Assembly: GCF_001571045.1 (NCBI RefSeq)
Contig: NZ_BCSV01000004.1
Coordinates: forward strand, 310,001 to 374,000
DNA: 64,000 nt
DNA from: Curtobacterium ammoniigenes NBRC 101786
Lineage (GTDB): Bacteria; Actinomycetota; Actinomycetes; Actinomycetales; Microbacteriaceae
Direction: 5' to 3'
Made by a program: the position numbers and the translations under genes. The notes below the pieces were generated by a model that saw nothing but the letters and a program-made list of their open reading frames with translations, had not been told where the DNA came from and made no database searches. Below, piece by piece: positions 9,154 to 17,221 of the stretch (its first letter is position 1; every line of letters begins with the position of its first letter).

Positions 9154-10241
9154 GCGCCCGCCCCGAGTCCCCCACCGTGGACATCGCCCGTGAGCAGCGC
9201 GCGAAAGACCGCGCGGTCAAGCGCGCCAGGATGCTCGACCTGCTCGACCACGTGGACGCGCCCGCGATCCTCCTCACCTCATCGACGGCCGTGAGTTGGT
9301 ATCTCGACGGAGGCCGCACCGGCGTCAGTCTCGCCGCGGATCCGATCGTCGCCGTCCGCGTGAGTCGCGACGCGGACGAGGTGTTCCTGACGTCGAATGA
9401 GACCGCGCGGCTCGTCGCAGAGGAACTCCCGAACGACGTCGTGCTCCGCGAGCGCCTCTGGTACGAGCCGATGCCGACCGTCGACGCGATCCCCGAGATG
9501 GCGGTGGCGGATGCGCTCCGTGCGGCGCGTCTTCCGCTCCTCCCGGGCGAGACCGATCGGTACCGGGCACTCGGGGCCGACACCGCAGCGGCGATGACGC
9601 ACGTCTTCATGCGTGCCGAGCGCTCGTGGTCCGAGCGCGATCTCGCCGCCGCGCTGACCGGAGCCCTCGCCGACGTCGGTGCCGACCCGCTCGTCGTGCT
9701 CGTCGGGGGCGCGGAGCGCGCAGCGGTGCCGCATCCGCTGCCCACAGCGGCGCCACTCGGAAGCCGGGCGATGGCGGTGCTGTGCGCGCGCCGCGACGGC
9801 CTCATCGCGAATTGCTCGCGCTGGCTCGCGTTCGGCGAGGAGACCCCGGAAGAGCGCGACGCGGCCGAACGGATCCTCCGCGTCGAGGCGGCTGCCCTCG
9901 ACGCGACGCGGCCGGGTAATTCGATCGCTGCGGTACTCGACGTGATCGCGAGCGCCTATCCGGCCGCGGGCTTTTCCCCGGACCAGTGGCGGCGCCACCA
10001 TCAGGGCGGCGCCGCCGGCTATGCCGGGCGCGACCCGCGCGCGACCCCGAGCCTCGCCGACCGGATCGTGCTCGAACAGGCGTTCGCCTGGAACCCGTGG
10101 TCCCCCGGCGCGAAGGTCGAGGACACGGTGCTGCTCACCGGGACCGAGGAGCACCCCGAGATCGACGTCCTCACGGTCGACCCGGCGTGGCCGACCACGA
10201 TCGTGAATGGGCACCGCCGTCCGGCCACGCTGATCCGCTGA
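9150..10241 (+). CDS. M24-like (creatinase/aminopeptidase P fold) protein lacking several metal ligands
   Basis: A 363-residue protein with the M24 pita-bread C-terminal domain. His195 and the HHQGG segment at 283-287 match M24 histidines, and Glu324 sits in the conserved ED-TVL strand. The usual first metal-ligand Asp pair is absent around 210-225 (CARRDGLIANCSRW), and the Glu normally found before PG is Asn315. As I recall, this pattern is shared by a subgroup annotated as M24 peptidase. It probably is not a dinuclear metallopeptidase and could be creatinase-like or another lyase or hydrolase. It overlaps the dehydrogenase-PmoA gene by ATGA, so a joint role in sugar catabolism is likely but unproven. 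Confidence 0.75.
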   Translation: MSARPESPTVDIAREQRAKDRAVKRARMLDLLDHVDAPAILLTSSTAVSWYLDGGRTGVSLAADPIVAVRVSRDADEVFLTSNETARLVAEELPNDVVLRERLWYEPMPTVDAIPEMAVADALRAARLPLLPGETDRYRALGADTAAAMTHVFMRAERSWSERDLAAALTGALADVGADPLVVLVGGAERAAVPHPLPTAAPLGSRAMAVLCARRDGLIANCSRWLAFGEETPEERDAAERILRVEAAALDATRPGNSIAAVLDVIASAYPAAGFSPDQWRRHHQGGAAGYAGRDPRATPSLADRIVLEQAFAWNPWSPGAKVEDTVLLTGTEEHPEIDVLTVDPAWPTTIVNGHRRPATLIR

Positions 10242-10255
10242 CCGCGCCTCGACCC

Positions 10256-11725
10256 TCAGGGCACCATGAGCACGCCGTCGACGCGGCGCGGGATCCGGAG
10301 GGGATTGTCCTCCCGGAGCTCGGCGGGGAGCACCTCCGCCGGGGCGTCTTGGAACGCGATCGGACGCTGGAACCGCCGCATCGCCGTCACGCCGACCGAC
10401 GTGTGCGTCGAGGTGGTGGCCGGCCACGGGCCTCCGTGCTGCTGCGACCAGGTGACCGCGACACCAGTGGGCCAGCCGCCGAACAGGATTCGGCCGACGC
10501 GATCCGCGAGCAGCGCGACGATCTGCGCGAGATCGTCGCCGGGTTGCGCGTGGATGGTGCCCGTCAGGCTGCCCTCCACACCGGCGAGCGCCTGCCGGAG
10601 TTCGTCCTCGTCGCGATAGCGGATGAGCAGTGTCACCGGTCCGAAGCACTCCTCGAAGAGCACATCCTCGGCGCCGAGCGCCGTCGGGACGTCTGTTGCG
10701 AGCAGCACCGCGGCGCGTGCGTCGCCATCGTTCTGCTGGGCTGACGAGCCCCAGAGCACATCGACGCCCGGCACAGCGGCGATGCCGCTGAGCCCCGCCG
10801 CGAACGCCTCCGCCATTCCGGGCGTGAGCATCTGCTCGGCGTTCGTGTTCCCGGCATCGGCTCGGGCCTGCAGCGCAGCGACGACGGCGTCGTCGAATCC
10901 GCTGGCGGCGGGCACGAACACCAGTCCGGGCTTCGTGCAGTACTGCCCCACGCCCAGCGTGAACGAACCGACGAGACCCGCAGCGAGCTCAGCGAGCCGC
11001 TGCTCGGCCGCCGCGCGGGTGACGACGACCGGGTTGATGCTGCCGAGCTCGCCGTAGAACGGGATCGGGTCGGGGCGCGCCCCGGCAAGGTCGTAGAGCG
11101 CGCGACCGCCTGCGACGGATCCGGTGAAGCCTGCGGCCTTGATCGCGGGGTGCTGCACGAGGCGCTGGCCGGCCTCCCGACCGAAGACGATGCCGAAGGT
11201 GCCGTCGGGCGCGCCCGCAGCCTGCAAGGCGGATGCGACGAGTTCGGCGGTCCGATGCGAGAGCTCCTCGTGCGCGCCATGCGCCTTCACGACCACTGGA
11301 CATCCTGCGGCGAGCGCCGATGCGGTGTCGCCCCCTGCGACCGAGAACGCGAACGGGAAGTTCGACGCCGAGAACACCGCCACCGGGCCGAGCGGGCGCA
11401 GCATCCGGCGGAGGTCGGGCCGGGGCGGCGTGGCGCCGGGAGCGGCGTGGTCGATGATCGCCTCGGCGTATGCGCCCTCCTCGATCGCGGTGGCGAAGAG
11501 CCGCAACTGGCCCGTGGTGCGCCCGACCTCGCCGGTGAGCCGCGCGACGCCCAGGTGCGTCTCCTTGTCGGCGATCGCAACGAGCTCGTCGGTGTTCGCG
11601 TCCAGCTCGTCGGCGATGGCACGGAGCCACACCGCTCGGTCCGACGCCGGCGTCCCTGCGAGCAGCGGTGCAGCGGTCGCCGCGGCGAGTGCGATGGTCT
11701 CGATCTCCTGCGGTGCGGTGGTCAT
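10256..11725 (-). CDS. 2,5-dioxovalerate (2-oxoglutarate semialdehyde) dehydrogenase
   Basis: A 489-residue aldehyde dehydrogenase of the KGSADH type that converts 2,5-dioxopentanoate to 2-oxoglutarate with NAD(P). The general base Glu226 lies in FYGELGSINPV and the catalytic Cys263 in GVGQYCTKPG; the variant GELGSINP rather than the common ELGG-NP is typical of this subgroup. The SASNFPFAFSVAGGDTA block near 120-135 is also characteristic. It is the last gene of the leftward hexarate operon, and its start overlaps the enolase-superfamily gene by ATGA. With KdgD two genes upstream the substrate assignment is strong, and the product enters the TCA cycle. Confidence 0.9.
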   Translation of the reverse strand: MTTAPQEIETIALAAATAAPLLAGTPASDRAVWLRAIADELDANTDELVAIADKETHLGVARLTGEVGRTTGQLRLFATAIEEGAYAEAIIDHAAPGATPPRPDLRRMLRPLGPVAVFSASNFPFAFSVAGGDTASALAAGCPVVVKAHGAHEELSHRTAELVASALQAAGAPDGTFGIVFGREAGQRLVQHPAIKAAGFTGSVAGGRALYDLAGARPDPIPFYGELGSINPVVVTRAAAEQRLAELAAGLVGSFTLGVGQYCTKPGLVFVPAASGFDDAVVAALQARADAGNTNAEQMLTPGMAEAFAAGLSGIAAVPGVDVLWGSSAQQNDGDARAAVLLATDVPTALGAEDVLFEECFGPVTLLIRYRDEDELRQALAGVEGSLTGTIHAQPGDDLAQIVALLADRVGRILFGGWPTGVAVTWSQQHGGPWPATTSTHTSVGVTAMRRFQRPIAFQDAPAEVLPAELREDNPLRIPRRVDGVLMVP

Positions 11726-12870
11726 TCGTTCGATCCTTTCGGCGAAGCGGTGAACGTGAGTCCGAGTCCGGGCAGACCGCGGCTGACGAGGAGGCGTCCC
11801 TCGACGCTGATCGGCGGCGGCCCGGCGAGGATGCCGAGTCGATCCATGCCGGCGTCCTCGACGTCTTCGACCATCGTCGACCGGGCAAGCGACAGGGCGA
11901 GCTGTCCGGACAGTTCAGGAAGCAGGTGCGGGAACACGGGTGTGTCGTGGGTGTCGGCGAGCTCCGCGATCTGCAGGAACGGGGTGATCCCGCCGACACG
12001 GATCACGTTCGGCTGCACGATGTCGCAGGCGCCCCCGTCGATCGCCTCACGGAAGCGATAGATCGTGTGCAGATTCTCGCCGAGCGCGATCGGAACGTCG
12101 ATGCTGTCGCGAAGAGCGCGGTGGCCTGCGAGATCGTCGGCGCGGAGCGGTTCTTCGATCCAGCGCAGGTCGAACGGCGCGAGCGCCGCGATCGCACGGC
12201 GAGCGGTCGGCAGGTCCCACAGCTGATTGGCATCGATGGCGAGTGCGACATCCGGGCCGATCGTGTCCCGCACGGCGGCCACGCGGTCGACGTCCTCCGC
12301 GAGATCGGGCAGGCCGACCTTGATCTTCACCATGCGGTAGCCGGTGTCAGCCCATCGCTGCGCCTGCGCGATGAGGTCGTCGATCGGGTAGTGCCGGTTC
12401 ACGCCGCTTCCGTACACCTCGACCGTGTCGCGTCGCGACCCGAGCAGCTCGGTGATCGACGAGTCGGCCGCGACACCGAGCGCATCCCAGAGCGCGAGAT
12501 CGACACCGGCCATCGCGATGGTCGTGATGCCGCCGGAGCCCGCCTCGTGAAGATGTGCCCACAGCCGCGGCCAGAGTGCAGCCGGATCCGCGGGCGCCCC
12601 GACGACGAACGCAGCGATGTCGGCGGTGAGGAGCGCCTCCACAGCGGTGGCGCCAATCGTCGGCGTCCAACTGAAGCCGCGCCCCGTGATGCCGGACGAC
12701 GTCGACACGGTCACTTCGACGAGGTGCAGTTCGGTGACATCGTGTCCCCACGGACGCACGAGCGGAGCGGTGATCGCGCGGGTCTGGAGGCCCGTGATCA
12801 CGCCGAGCGCGTCCGCGCCGGTCGAGGAGATGGTCGCGGCAGGTGCCGAACGATGCTGGGTGTCGGTCAT
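11722..12870 (-). CDS. Mandelate racemase/muconate lactonizing (enolase superfamily) enzyme, probable aldarate cycloisomerase or dehydratase
   Basis: A 382-residue enolase-superfamily enzyme of the mandelate racemase subgroup. The K-x-K pair is Lys182/Lys184, the Mg ligands are Asp213, Glu239 and Glu265, and the catalytic His315 lies in FPHLLPEL. The frame is open further upstream to 13641, but the ATG at 12870 overlaps the kdgD stop (ATGA). Its place between a KdgD and a KGSADH gene suggests it produces 5-dehydro-4-deoxyglucarate. It could be a galactarolactone cycloisomerase, which has about this length in Agrobacterium, or a glucarate/galactarate dehydratase. Sequence alone does not separate these options. 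Confidence 0.8.
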   Translation of the reverse strand: MTDTQHRSAPAATISSTGADALGVITGLQTRAITAPLVRPWGHDVTELHLVEVTVSTSSGITGRGFSWTPTIGATAVEALLTADIAAFVVGAPADPAALWPRLWAHLHEAGSGGITTIAMAGVDLALWDALGVAADSSITELLGSRRDTVEVYGSGVNRHYPIDDLIAQAQRWADTGYRMVKIKVGLPDLAEDVDRVAAVRDTIGPDVALAIDANQLWDLPTARRAIAALAPFDLRWIEEPLRADDLAGHRALRDSIDVPIALGENLHTIYRFREAIDGGACDIVQPNVIRVGGITPFLQIAELADTHDTPVFPHLLPELSGQLALSLARSTMVEDVEDAGMDRLGILAGPPPISVEGRLLVSRGLPGLGLTFTASPKGSNE

Positions 12871-13769
12871 GCGACGAGTTCCTCGCCGATGGCGAGGATG
12901 CGCTGCAGTTCCGCGAGGTCGTCGGCACCAGGATCGACGAGCGGTGCTCGAACGGACCCGACGGGGAGTCCGCTGAGACGCACACCCGCTTTGATCAGCG
13001 CGACCGCGTATCCGGGCACGCGATCCCGGAGCCGCACGAGCGGCAGGTAGAAGCGGTCGAGCAGTTCGAGGCGCCGCGCTTCGTCGTTCGACTCGTAGGC
13101 GCGGTAGTAGGCCTTCGCGACCTTCGGCGCCATCGCGAACACGGCCGACGAGTACAGCGGGATACCGAGTGCCCGGTACGCCTGCTGGGTGAGCTCGGCC
13201 GTGAGGAGACCGTTGAAGAGCGCGATATCGTCGCGGCCACTCGCCGCGACCGCGCGAACGAGCTGCTGTGCGACGCCCACATCGCCGACACCGTCTTTGA
13301 AGCCCACGACGCGGGCGTTCGCGGCAAGCCGCGCGACCGCCTGCTCGTCGAGCCGCGCGTTGGCGCGGTGATACACGATGACCGGCAACGGTGACGCGGC
13401 GATCACCGCCTCGACGTAGGCGACAATGCCCGACATGGGGGCGTTGACGAGATACGGGGGAAGCACGAGGAGCGCGTCGGCACCAGCATCCGCAGCGGCC
13501 CGGGCACACTCGACGGCGTGTCCGAGCGGCCCGCCCGCGCCGGCCACGACCGGGACGCTGCCCGCGACCACGCCGACCGCAGCGCGGGTGACGACTCCGA
13601 CCTCCGCGGCGCTCAGCGCGTGGAACTCGCCGGTTCCGCATGCCGCGAAGACGCCACCGGGCCCGTCCGGAAGCCGCGAGCGGATGTGCTCGGCGGTCAG
13701 CTCGGCGTCGACAGCACCGGATTCCGCGAACACGGTCACGGGGAAGAACAGCACGTCGTCGAATCGCAT
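12867..13769 (-). CDS. kdgD: 5-dehydro-4-deoxyglucarate dehydratase
   Basis: A 300-residue class I aldolase-fold enzyme that dehydrates and decarboxylates 5-dehydro-4-deoxyglucarate to 2,5-dioxopentanoate. It opens with the family text LFFPVTVF, has CGTGEF at 44-49, and carries Tyr133 in IVYHRAN and the Schiff-base Lys158 in VGFKDGVGD. The GIPLYSSAVF and PGYAVALIKAG blocks downstream are strongly KdgD-like rather than DapA-like. The length matches the family. The ATG shares one base with the stop of the upstream SDR gene (TAATG), indicating translational coupling. Together with the neighbouring aldehyde dehydrogenase it makes the lower half of the aldarate route to 2-oxoglutarate. Confidence 0.93.
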   Translation of the reverse strand: MRFDDVLFFPVTVFAESGAVDAELTAEHIRSRLPDGPGGVFAACGTGEFHALSAAEVGVVTRAAVGVVAGSVPVVAGAGGPLGHAVECARAAADAGADALLVLPPYLVNAPMSGIVAYVEAVIAASPLPVIVYHRANARLDEQAVARLAANARVVGFKDGVGDVGVAQQLVRAVAASGRDDIALFNGLLTAELTQQAYRALGIPLYSSAVFAMAPKVAKAYYRAYESNDEARRLELLDRFYLPLVRLRDRVPGYAVALIKAGVRLSGLPVGSVRAPLVDPGADDLAELQRILAIGEELVA

Positions 13770-14686
13770 TATTCGGCTCCTCTGGTCAGGACGGGTTCGG
13801 CGTCGACTCCGAGCTCCGACCGCCAACTCCTGGTGGGGTGCCATCCGAGGAGCCGCTGCGCTTTGGCGATGGAGAAGGCGGGCCGGCTCCCGGTGAGGTC
13901 GGCTGCCACGCCGGTGAGCTGGGGCAGGTAGTCGGGGATGAGCTCGGCGAGAGGGCGACGAGCGAGTGCGTCTGCGGCTCCGACGAGGAACGTCTCACCG
14001 TTCGGGATGTCGCGGATCCCCGACATGAGCACATGCAGGAACATGCCGGCGTCCCGCGCATCGACGTAGTTGAACAGTGCCGGTGCTGCGAGCTCGGGAC
14101 GGTCGAGTCGCTCGAGCACGGTGTGGCCCTGCTGGGTCAGTGCGCCGTGCCATTCCTCCGGCGCGATCACGTAGCACGGCCGGAACGACGCGAACCGCAC
14201 CTGGTTGCCGAGTTGCGCGGCGAACATCCGCGCGGTCCGTTCTGCAACCAGTTTGGACAGCGCGTAGGCGTTCCATGGCTCCGGCTCCATCGATTCGTCG
14301 AGCGGCAGCCGTCGTGGCGTCCAACCCGCCGGGGAACCATAGCCGAAGACGGTCGGCGAGGAGGCGGTGATCACGGTGCGTGCCCCGGCGTCGACGGCGG
14401 CCTGCATGACCGCGAACGCGAGTGCCGTGTTCGTGCGGAGGATGACGTCCTCGGGGGCGCTGAACGGCACGGCGATCGCGGCGAGATGAATGACGGCCTC
14501 GGGACGGACCTCCGAGAACAGCCAGGAGGCGGCCCGAGCGTCCGTCAGGTCGGCGCCCCGTGACGCCGGGTCACCCGGGTCGGCCTCGCGGTCGACGCCG
14601 ATCACCTCATGTCCGCAGTCGCGCAGCACCGTGACGACACTCCGGCCGAGGCGTCCAGCGCTCCCGGTGACGATGACACGGCTCAC
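13769..14686 (-). CDS. NAD-dependent epimerase/dehydratase family protein (extended SDR), possible uronate dehydrogenase
   Basis: A 305-residue extended short-chain dehydrogenase. The nucleotide motif TGSAGRLG is at residues 7-14, Ser109/Ser110 are in TASSPTVFGY, and the catalytic YxxxK is Tyr141/Lys145. The start is GTG at 14686, overlapping the stop of the upstream gene (GTGA). Context suggests oxidation of a uronate to an aldarolactone, the first step before the enolase-superfamily enzyme. The sequence is longer than characterised uronate dehydrogenases (about 265 residues) and lacks their typical C-terminal text, so it could instead be an NDP-sugar epimerase-like enzyme. The function is therefore provisional. 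Confidence 0.75.
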   Translation of the reverse strand: MSRVIVTGSAGRLGRSVVTVLRDCGHEVIGVDREADPGDPASRGADLTDARAASWLFSEVRPEAVIHLAAIAVPFSAPEDVILRTNTALAFAVMQAAVDAGARTVITASSPTVFGYGSPAGWTPRRLPLDESMEPEPWNAYALSKLVAERTARMFAAQLGNQVRFASFRPCYVIAPEEWHGALTQQGHTVLERLDRPELAAPALFNYVDARDAGMFLHVLMSGIRDIPNGETFLVGAADALARRPLAELIPDYLPQLTGVAADLTGSRPAFSIAKAQRLLGWHPTRSWRSELGVDAEPVLTRGAE

Positions 14687-16047
14687 GAGCGCGCGCCGAT
14701 CGCTGCGCCGCGCGCAAGCGAAACGCCGAGGTCGAGATCCGTGGTGCGTACAGCGTCGCCGGTGGCGAGCGATCGGTTTCCCGCGATGCCGACGGCGATC
14801 GCACGGACACCGTCGATCGAGGTCGCAGCCCGGTGCAGGTCGTCGTCGGACGGACCCACGAACACGTCCCGGAGCAGGATCGCGTCGCCACCACCGTGGC
14901 CGCCTTCGCCCGTCTCGATGGGAACTTCTTCCGGCGCGTGCCAGTGCCGCTGCAGCAGGATCCGTTCGCCGCGGGGTCGGATCTCCTCCGCCTGCGCGGT
15001 GTCGGCGACGGCCGAGGGGTCGATCACGGTGTGCCCGTCCGTGTCCAGGAGGACCTCGCCGCGCTCGACGACCTCGAGTTCGACGCGCCCTTCGGTGCCG
15101 TTGACGGCGATGCGGTAGCCCTCCCACGGGCTGTGCGCGTTGAGCGAGTAGCTCATGCTGGCACCGCTCATGTAGTCGACGACGAGGGAGAGGTTGTCCT
15201 CGATCGTGATACCCGGGGCGAAGACGTTCTGGTCGCGCCGGTAGCCGTCGTGCGCCTCGTTGTCGAGGTAGAGCGCCTTGAGGCGCTCGTCAGCCGTGAG
15301 ATCCAGCGCGAACGGGTCGCGGACGCTGGGGTCGGTACCACGGTCGTAATTCGACGCGCGGCCATCGCGATGGGCGTTGTCGGGCCCATAGAAGCGGAGT
15401 CCGCCGGATGCGAAGACCCGTGCCGGAACGTCGTCGATCCACCAGTTGACGAGGTCGAAGTGGTGGGAGGCCTTGTGGATGAGCAGCCCCCCGGAGTTCG
15501 CCTTGTCCCGGTGCCACCGCCGGAAGTAGTCGGCGCCATGCGACGTGTCGAGCACCCATTCGAAGTGCACGGAGAGCGGGATCCCGATCTGGCCCGACGC
15601 GATCACCCGCTTGAACGCCGAGTTGCGGGGGGCGTACCGATAGTTGAACGTCATGACGACGTCGCGGCCGGTCTCGGCCACGGCATCGGCGATGAGCCGG
15701 CTCCCCGCTTCGTCGATGGTCAGCGGCTTCTCGACGACGACATCGGCGCCGGCGCGGAGCGCGCGGGAGACGAACCCAGCATGCGTGTAGTCGGGGGTCG
15801 TGACGATGACCCGGTCGATCCGCTCATCTGCGATCACCTGCTCGAGCTGGTCTGGCGACCAGGTCGACGGCGTCAGCCCGGGCGATTGTTCGGCGACGAG
15901 TCGCCGGTAGTACTCCATGCGTCCGGGGTTCTGGTCGACCATGGCGACCAGCTCGGCCACGTCGGAGTGATCTCCGAGCATCGCCCCGATGTACATCCCT
16001 GCCCGCGATCCGGTTCCGATGATCGCGTAGCGCGTGCGGTCAGCCAC
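14683..16047 (-). CDS. Gfo/Idh/MocA family oxidoreductase
   Basis: A 454-residue NAD(P)-dependent sugar oxidoreductase. The nucleotide motif is IIGTGSRAG near the N-terminus. The catalytic motif is VVEKPLT, and the later FNYRYAP and KASHHFDLVNWW segments are typical of a subgroup acting on glycosides or uronate-like sugars. The start is GTG at 16047 with a strong GGAGG six bases upstream. It is the first gene of the five-gene leftward operon ending at 10256 and may be the entry dehydrogenase for that pathway. The promoter region is shared with a divergent LacI gene and contains a perfect operator-like 12-mer. Confidence 0.85.
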   Translation of the reverse strand: MADRTRYAIIGTGSRAGMYIGAMLGDHSDVAELVAMVDQNPGRMEYYRRLVAEQSPGLTPSTWSPDQLEQVIADERIDRVIVTTPDYTHAGFVSRALRAGADVVVEKPLTIDEAGSRLIADAVAETGRDVVMTFNYRYAPRNSAFKRVIASGQIGIPLSVHFEWVLDTSHGADYFRRWHRDKANSGGLLIHKASHHFDLVNWWIDDVPARVFASGGLRFYGPDNAHRDGRASNYDRGTDPSVRDPFALDLTADERLKALYLDNEAHDGYRRDQNVFAPGITIEDNLSLVVDYMSGASMSYSLNAHSPWEGYRIAVNGTEGRVELEVVERGEVLLDTDGHTVIDPSAVADTAQAEEIRPRGERILLQRHWHAPEEVPIETGEGGHGGGDAILLRDVFVGPSDDDLHRAATSIDGVRAIAVGIAGNRSLATGDAVRTTDLDLGVSLARGAAIGARS

Positions 16048-16101
16048 AGTGCCTCCTTCGATGCAGGCGAGCGTGTGCAAGCGCGGAATCTCCGCGCTTC
16101 A

Positions 16102-16113
16102 GAAAACGCTTTC
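16102..16113. promoter_or_regulatory. LacI-type operator in the divergent hexarate-operon/LacI promoter region
   Basis: GAAAACGCTTTC, flanked by A and T, gives GAAA/TTTC arms in the 142-base region between the Gfo/Idh start (16047) and the LacI start (16190). It is a close match to the other operator-like sites in the window. The likely ligand is the neighbouring LacI protein, which would repress both directions. This is inferred from position and symmetry only. Confidence 0.65.
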
Positions 16114-16189
16114 TAGAGAATACACGTTACTGTGTGGAACGAAAACAGCCGTGGCGACCGTGCCCGGCTGCATGCCGAGGAGGGCCGCC

Positions 16190-17221
16190 ATGTCACGTCC
16201 AGACGCGAGCCCGACCCCGCTCACCCCGAAGATCTCCGACGTCGCTGCGCGCGCGGAGGTCTCGCTGTCGACCGTCTCGCGCGTCATGAACGGAAGCACC
16301 CGGGTCAACTCGGCGCTTGCGGAGCGGGTGCACGCAGCAGCGCAGGCACTCGGCTACTCGCCGAGCCCACTGGCCCGCAGCCTCGTTCTGGGCAAGACCC
16401 AGACGGTCGCCGTCGTCGTTCCCGACCTCGGCAACCCCATCTTCCAGGGCGCGCTCCGCGGGCTCAGCACCGCCGCCTCCCGCGACGGGTACCACGTCCT
16501 CGTCGCCGACTCGCAGGAGCGCGTCGAGGAGGAGCGCCTGCTCACGGTCGACGCGCGACGCCGGTGCGACGGCATCGTGCTCTGCGCACCGCGGATGCCC
16601 GATGACGAGCTCGCCGCACTGCTGCCGATGCTCGCGCCAGCCGTGCTCATCAACCGAGAGGCCGTCGGCTCCTCGGCCCCGGCAGTCCGAGCCGACTACC
16701 GCTCGGGACTGCTGCAGATCCTGCAGCATCTCTTCGACTACGGCCACCGCGATCTGGTCTATCTCGCCGGGAGCGAGAAAGCGGCATCCAATCGACACCG
16801 CCTCGCCGCGATCGCTGAGTTCTCCGAGTCGCATGACGTGCGGATCGACATCGTTCCGTGTGGAACCGGGTTCGAAGACGGCTACCGCGCCGCCGACGCC
16901 GTGCTCGAGCACGCGGCGACTGCCGTGCTCGCCTTCAACGATCTCGTCGCGATGGGCCTGCTCGGAGCGCTCGCGGAGCGCGGCGTGCGGGTCCCCGACG
17001 AGATTTCGGTCGCCGGTTTCGACGACATCCCCTTCGCTCGGTACACCGCTCCCCCGCTGACCACGGCAACCGTTCCCACAGCCGAGCTCGGCGAGCAGGC
17101 ATGGCAGCGGATGGCGGCGCTGCTCGAACAGCGGTCCCCTGGCCACGATCTCACGTTCGGACCGCGCGTGGTGCCGAGGCGTTCGACCGGCCCCGCGCCC
17201 GAGCGGACTCCCGCCCCGTGA
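16190..17221 (+). CDS. LacI family transcriptional regulator of the hexarate/uronate operon
   Basis: A 343-residue regulator with an HTH at residues 14-34 (KISDVAARAEVSLSTVSRVM), a hinge, and a complete LacI ligand domain (VVVPDLGNPIFQ, VAGFDDIPFARYT, PPLTT). The ATG at 16190 is seven bases from a GAGGAGG site; an ATG at 16172 overlaps that site. It is divergent from the aldarate oxidation operon, and an operator-like palindrome lies between them, so it probably represses that operon until a uronate or aldarate inducer binds. The stop overlaps the GTG of the downstream hydrolase (GTGA), so the two are co-translated. Confidence 0.92.
   Translation: MSRPDASPTPLTPKISDVAARAEVSLSTVSRVMNGSTRVNSALAERVHAAAQALGYSPSPLARSLVLGKTQTVAVVVPDLGNPIFQGALRGLSTAASRDGYHVLVADSQERVEEERLLTVDARRRCDGIVLCAPRMPDDELAALLPMLAPAVLINREAVGSSAPAVRADYRSGLLQILQHLFDYGHRDLVYLAGSEKAASNRHRLAAIAEFSESHDVRIDIVPCGTGFEDGYRAADAVLEHAATAVLAFNDLVAMGLLGALAERGVRVPDEISVAGFDDIPFARYTAPPLTTATVPTAELGEQAWQRMAALLEQRSPGHDLTFGPRVVPRRSTGPAPERTPAP

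Noticed and set aside
13769..14686. Naming the SDR gene udh (uronate dehydrogenase)
   Set aside because: Length and C-terminal text differ from characterised enzymes, so only a provisional role is given.
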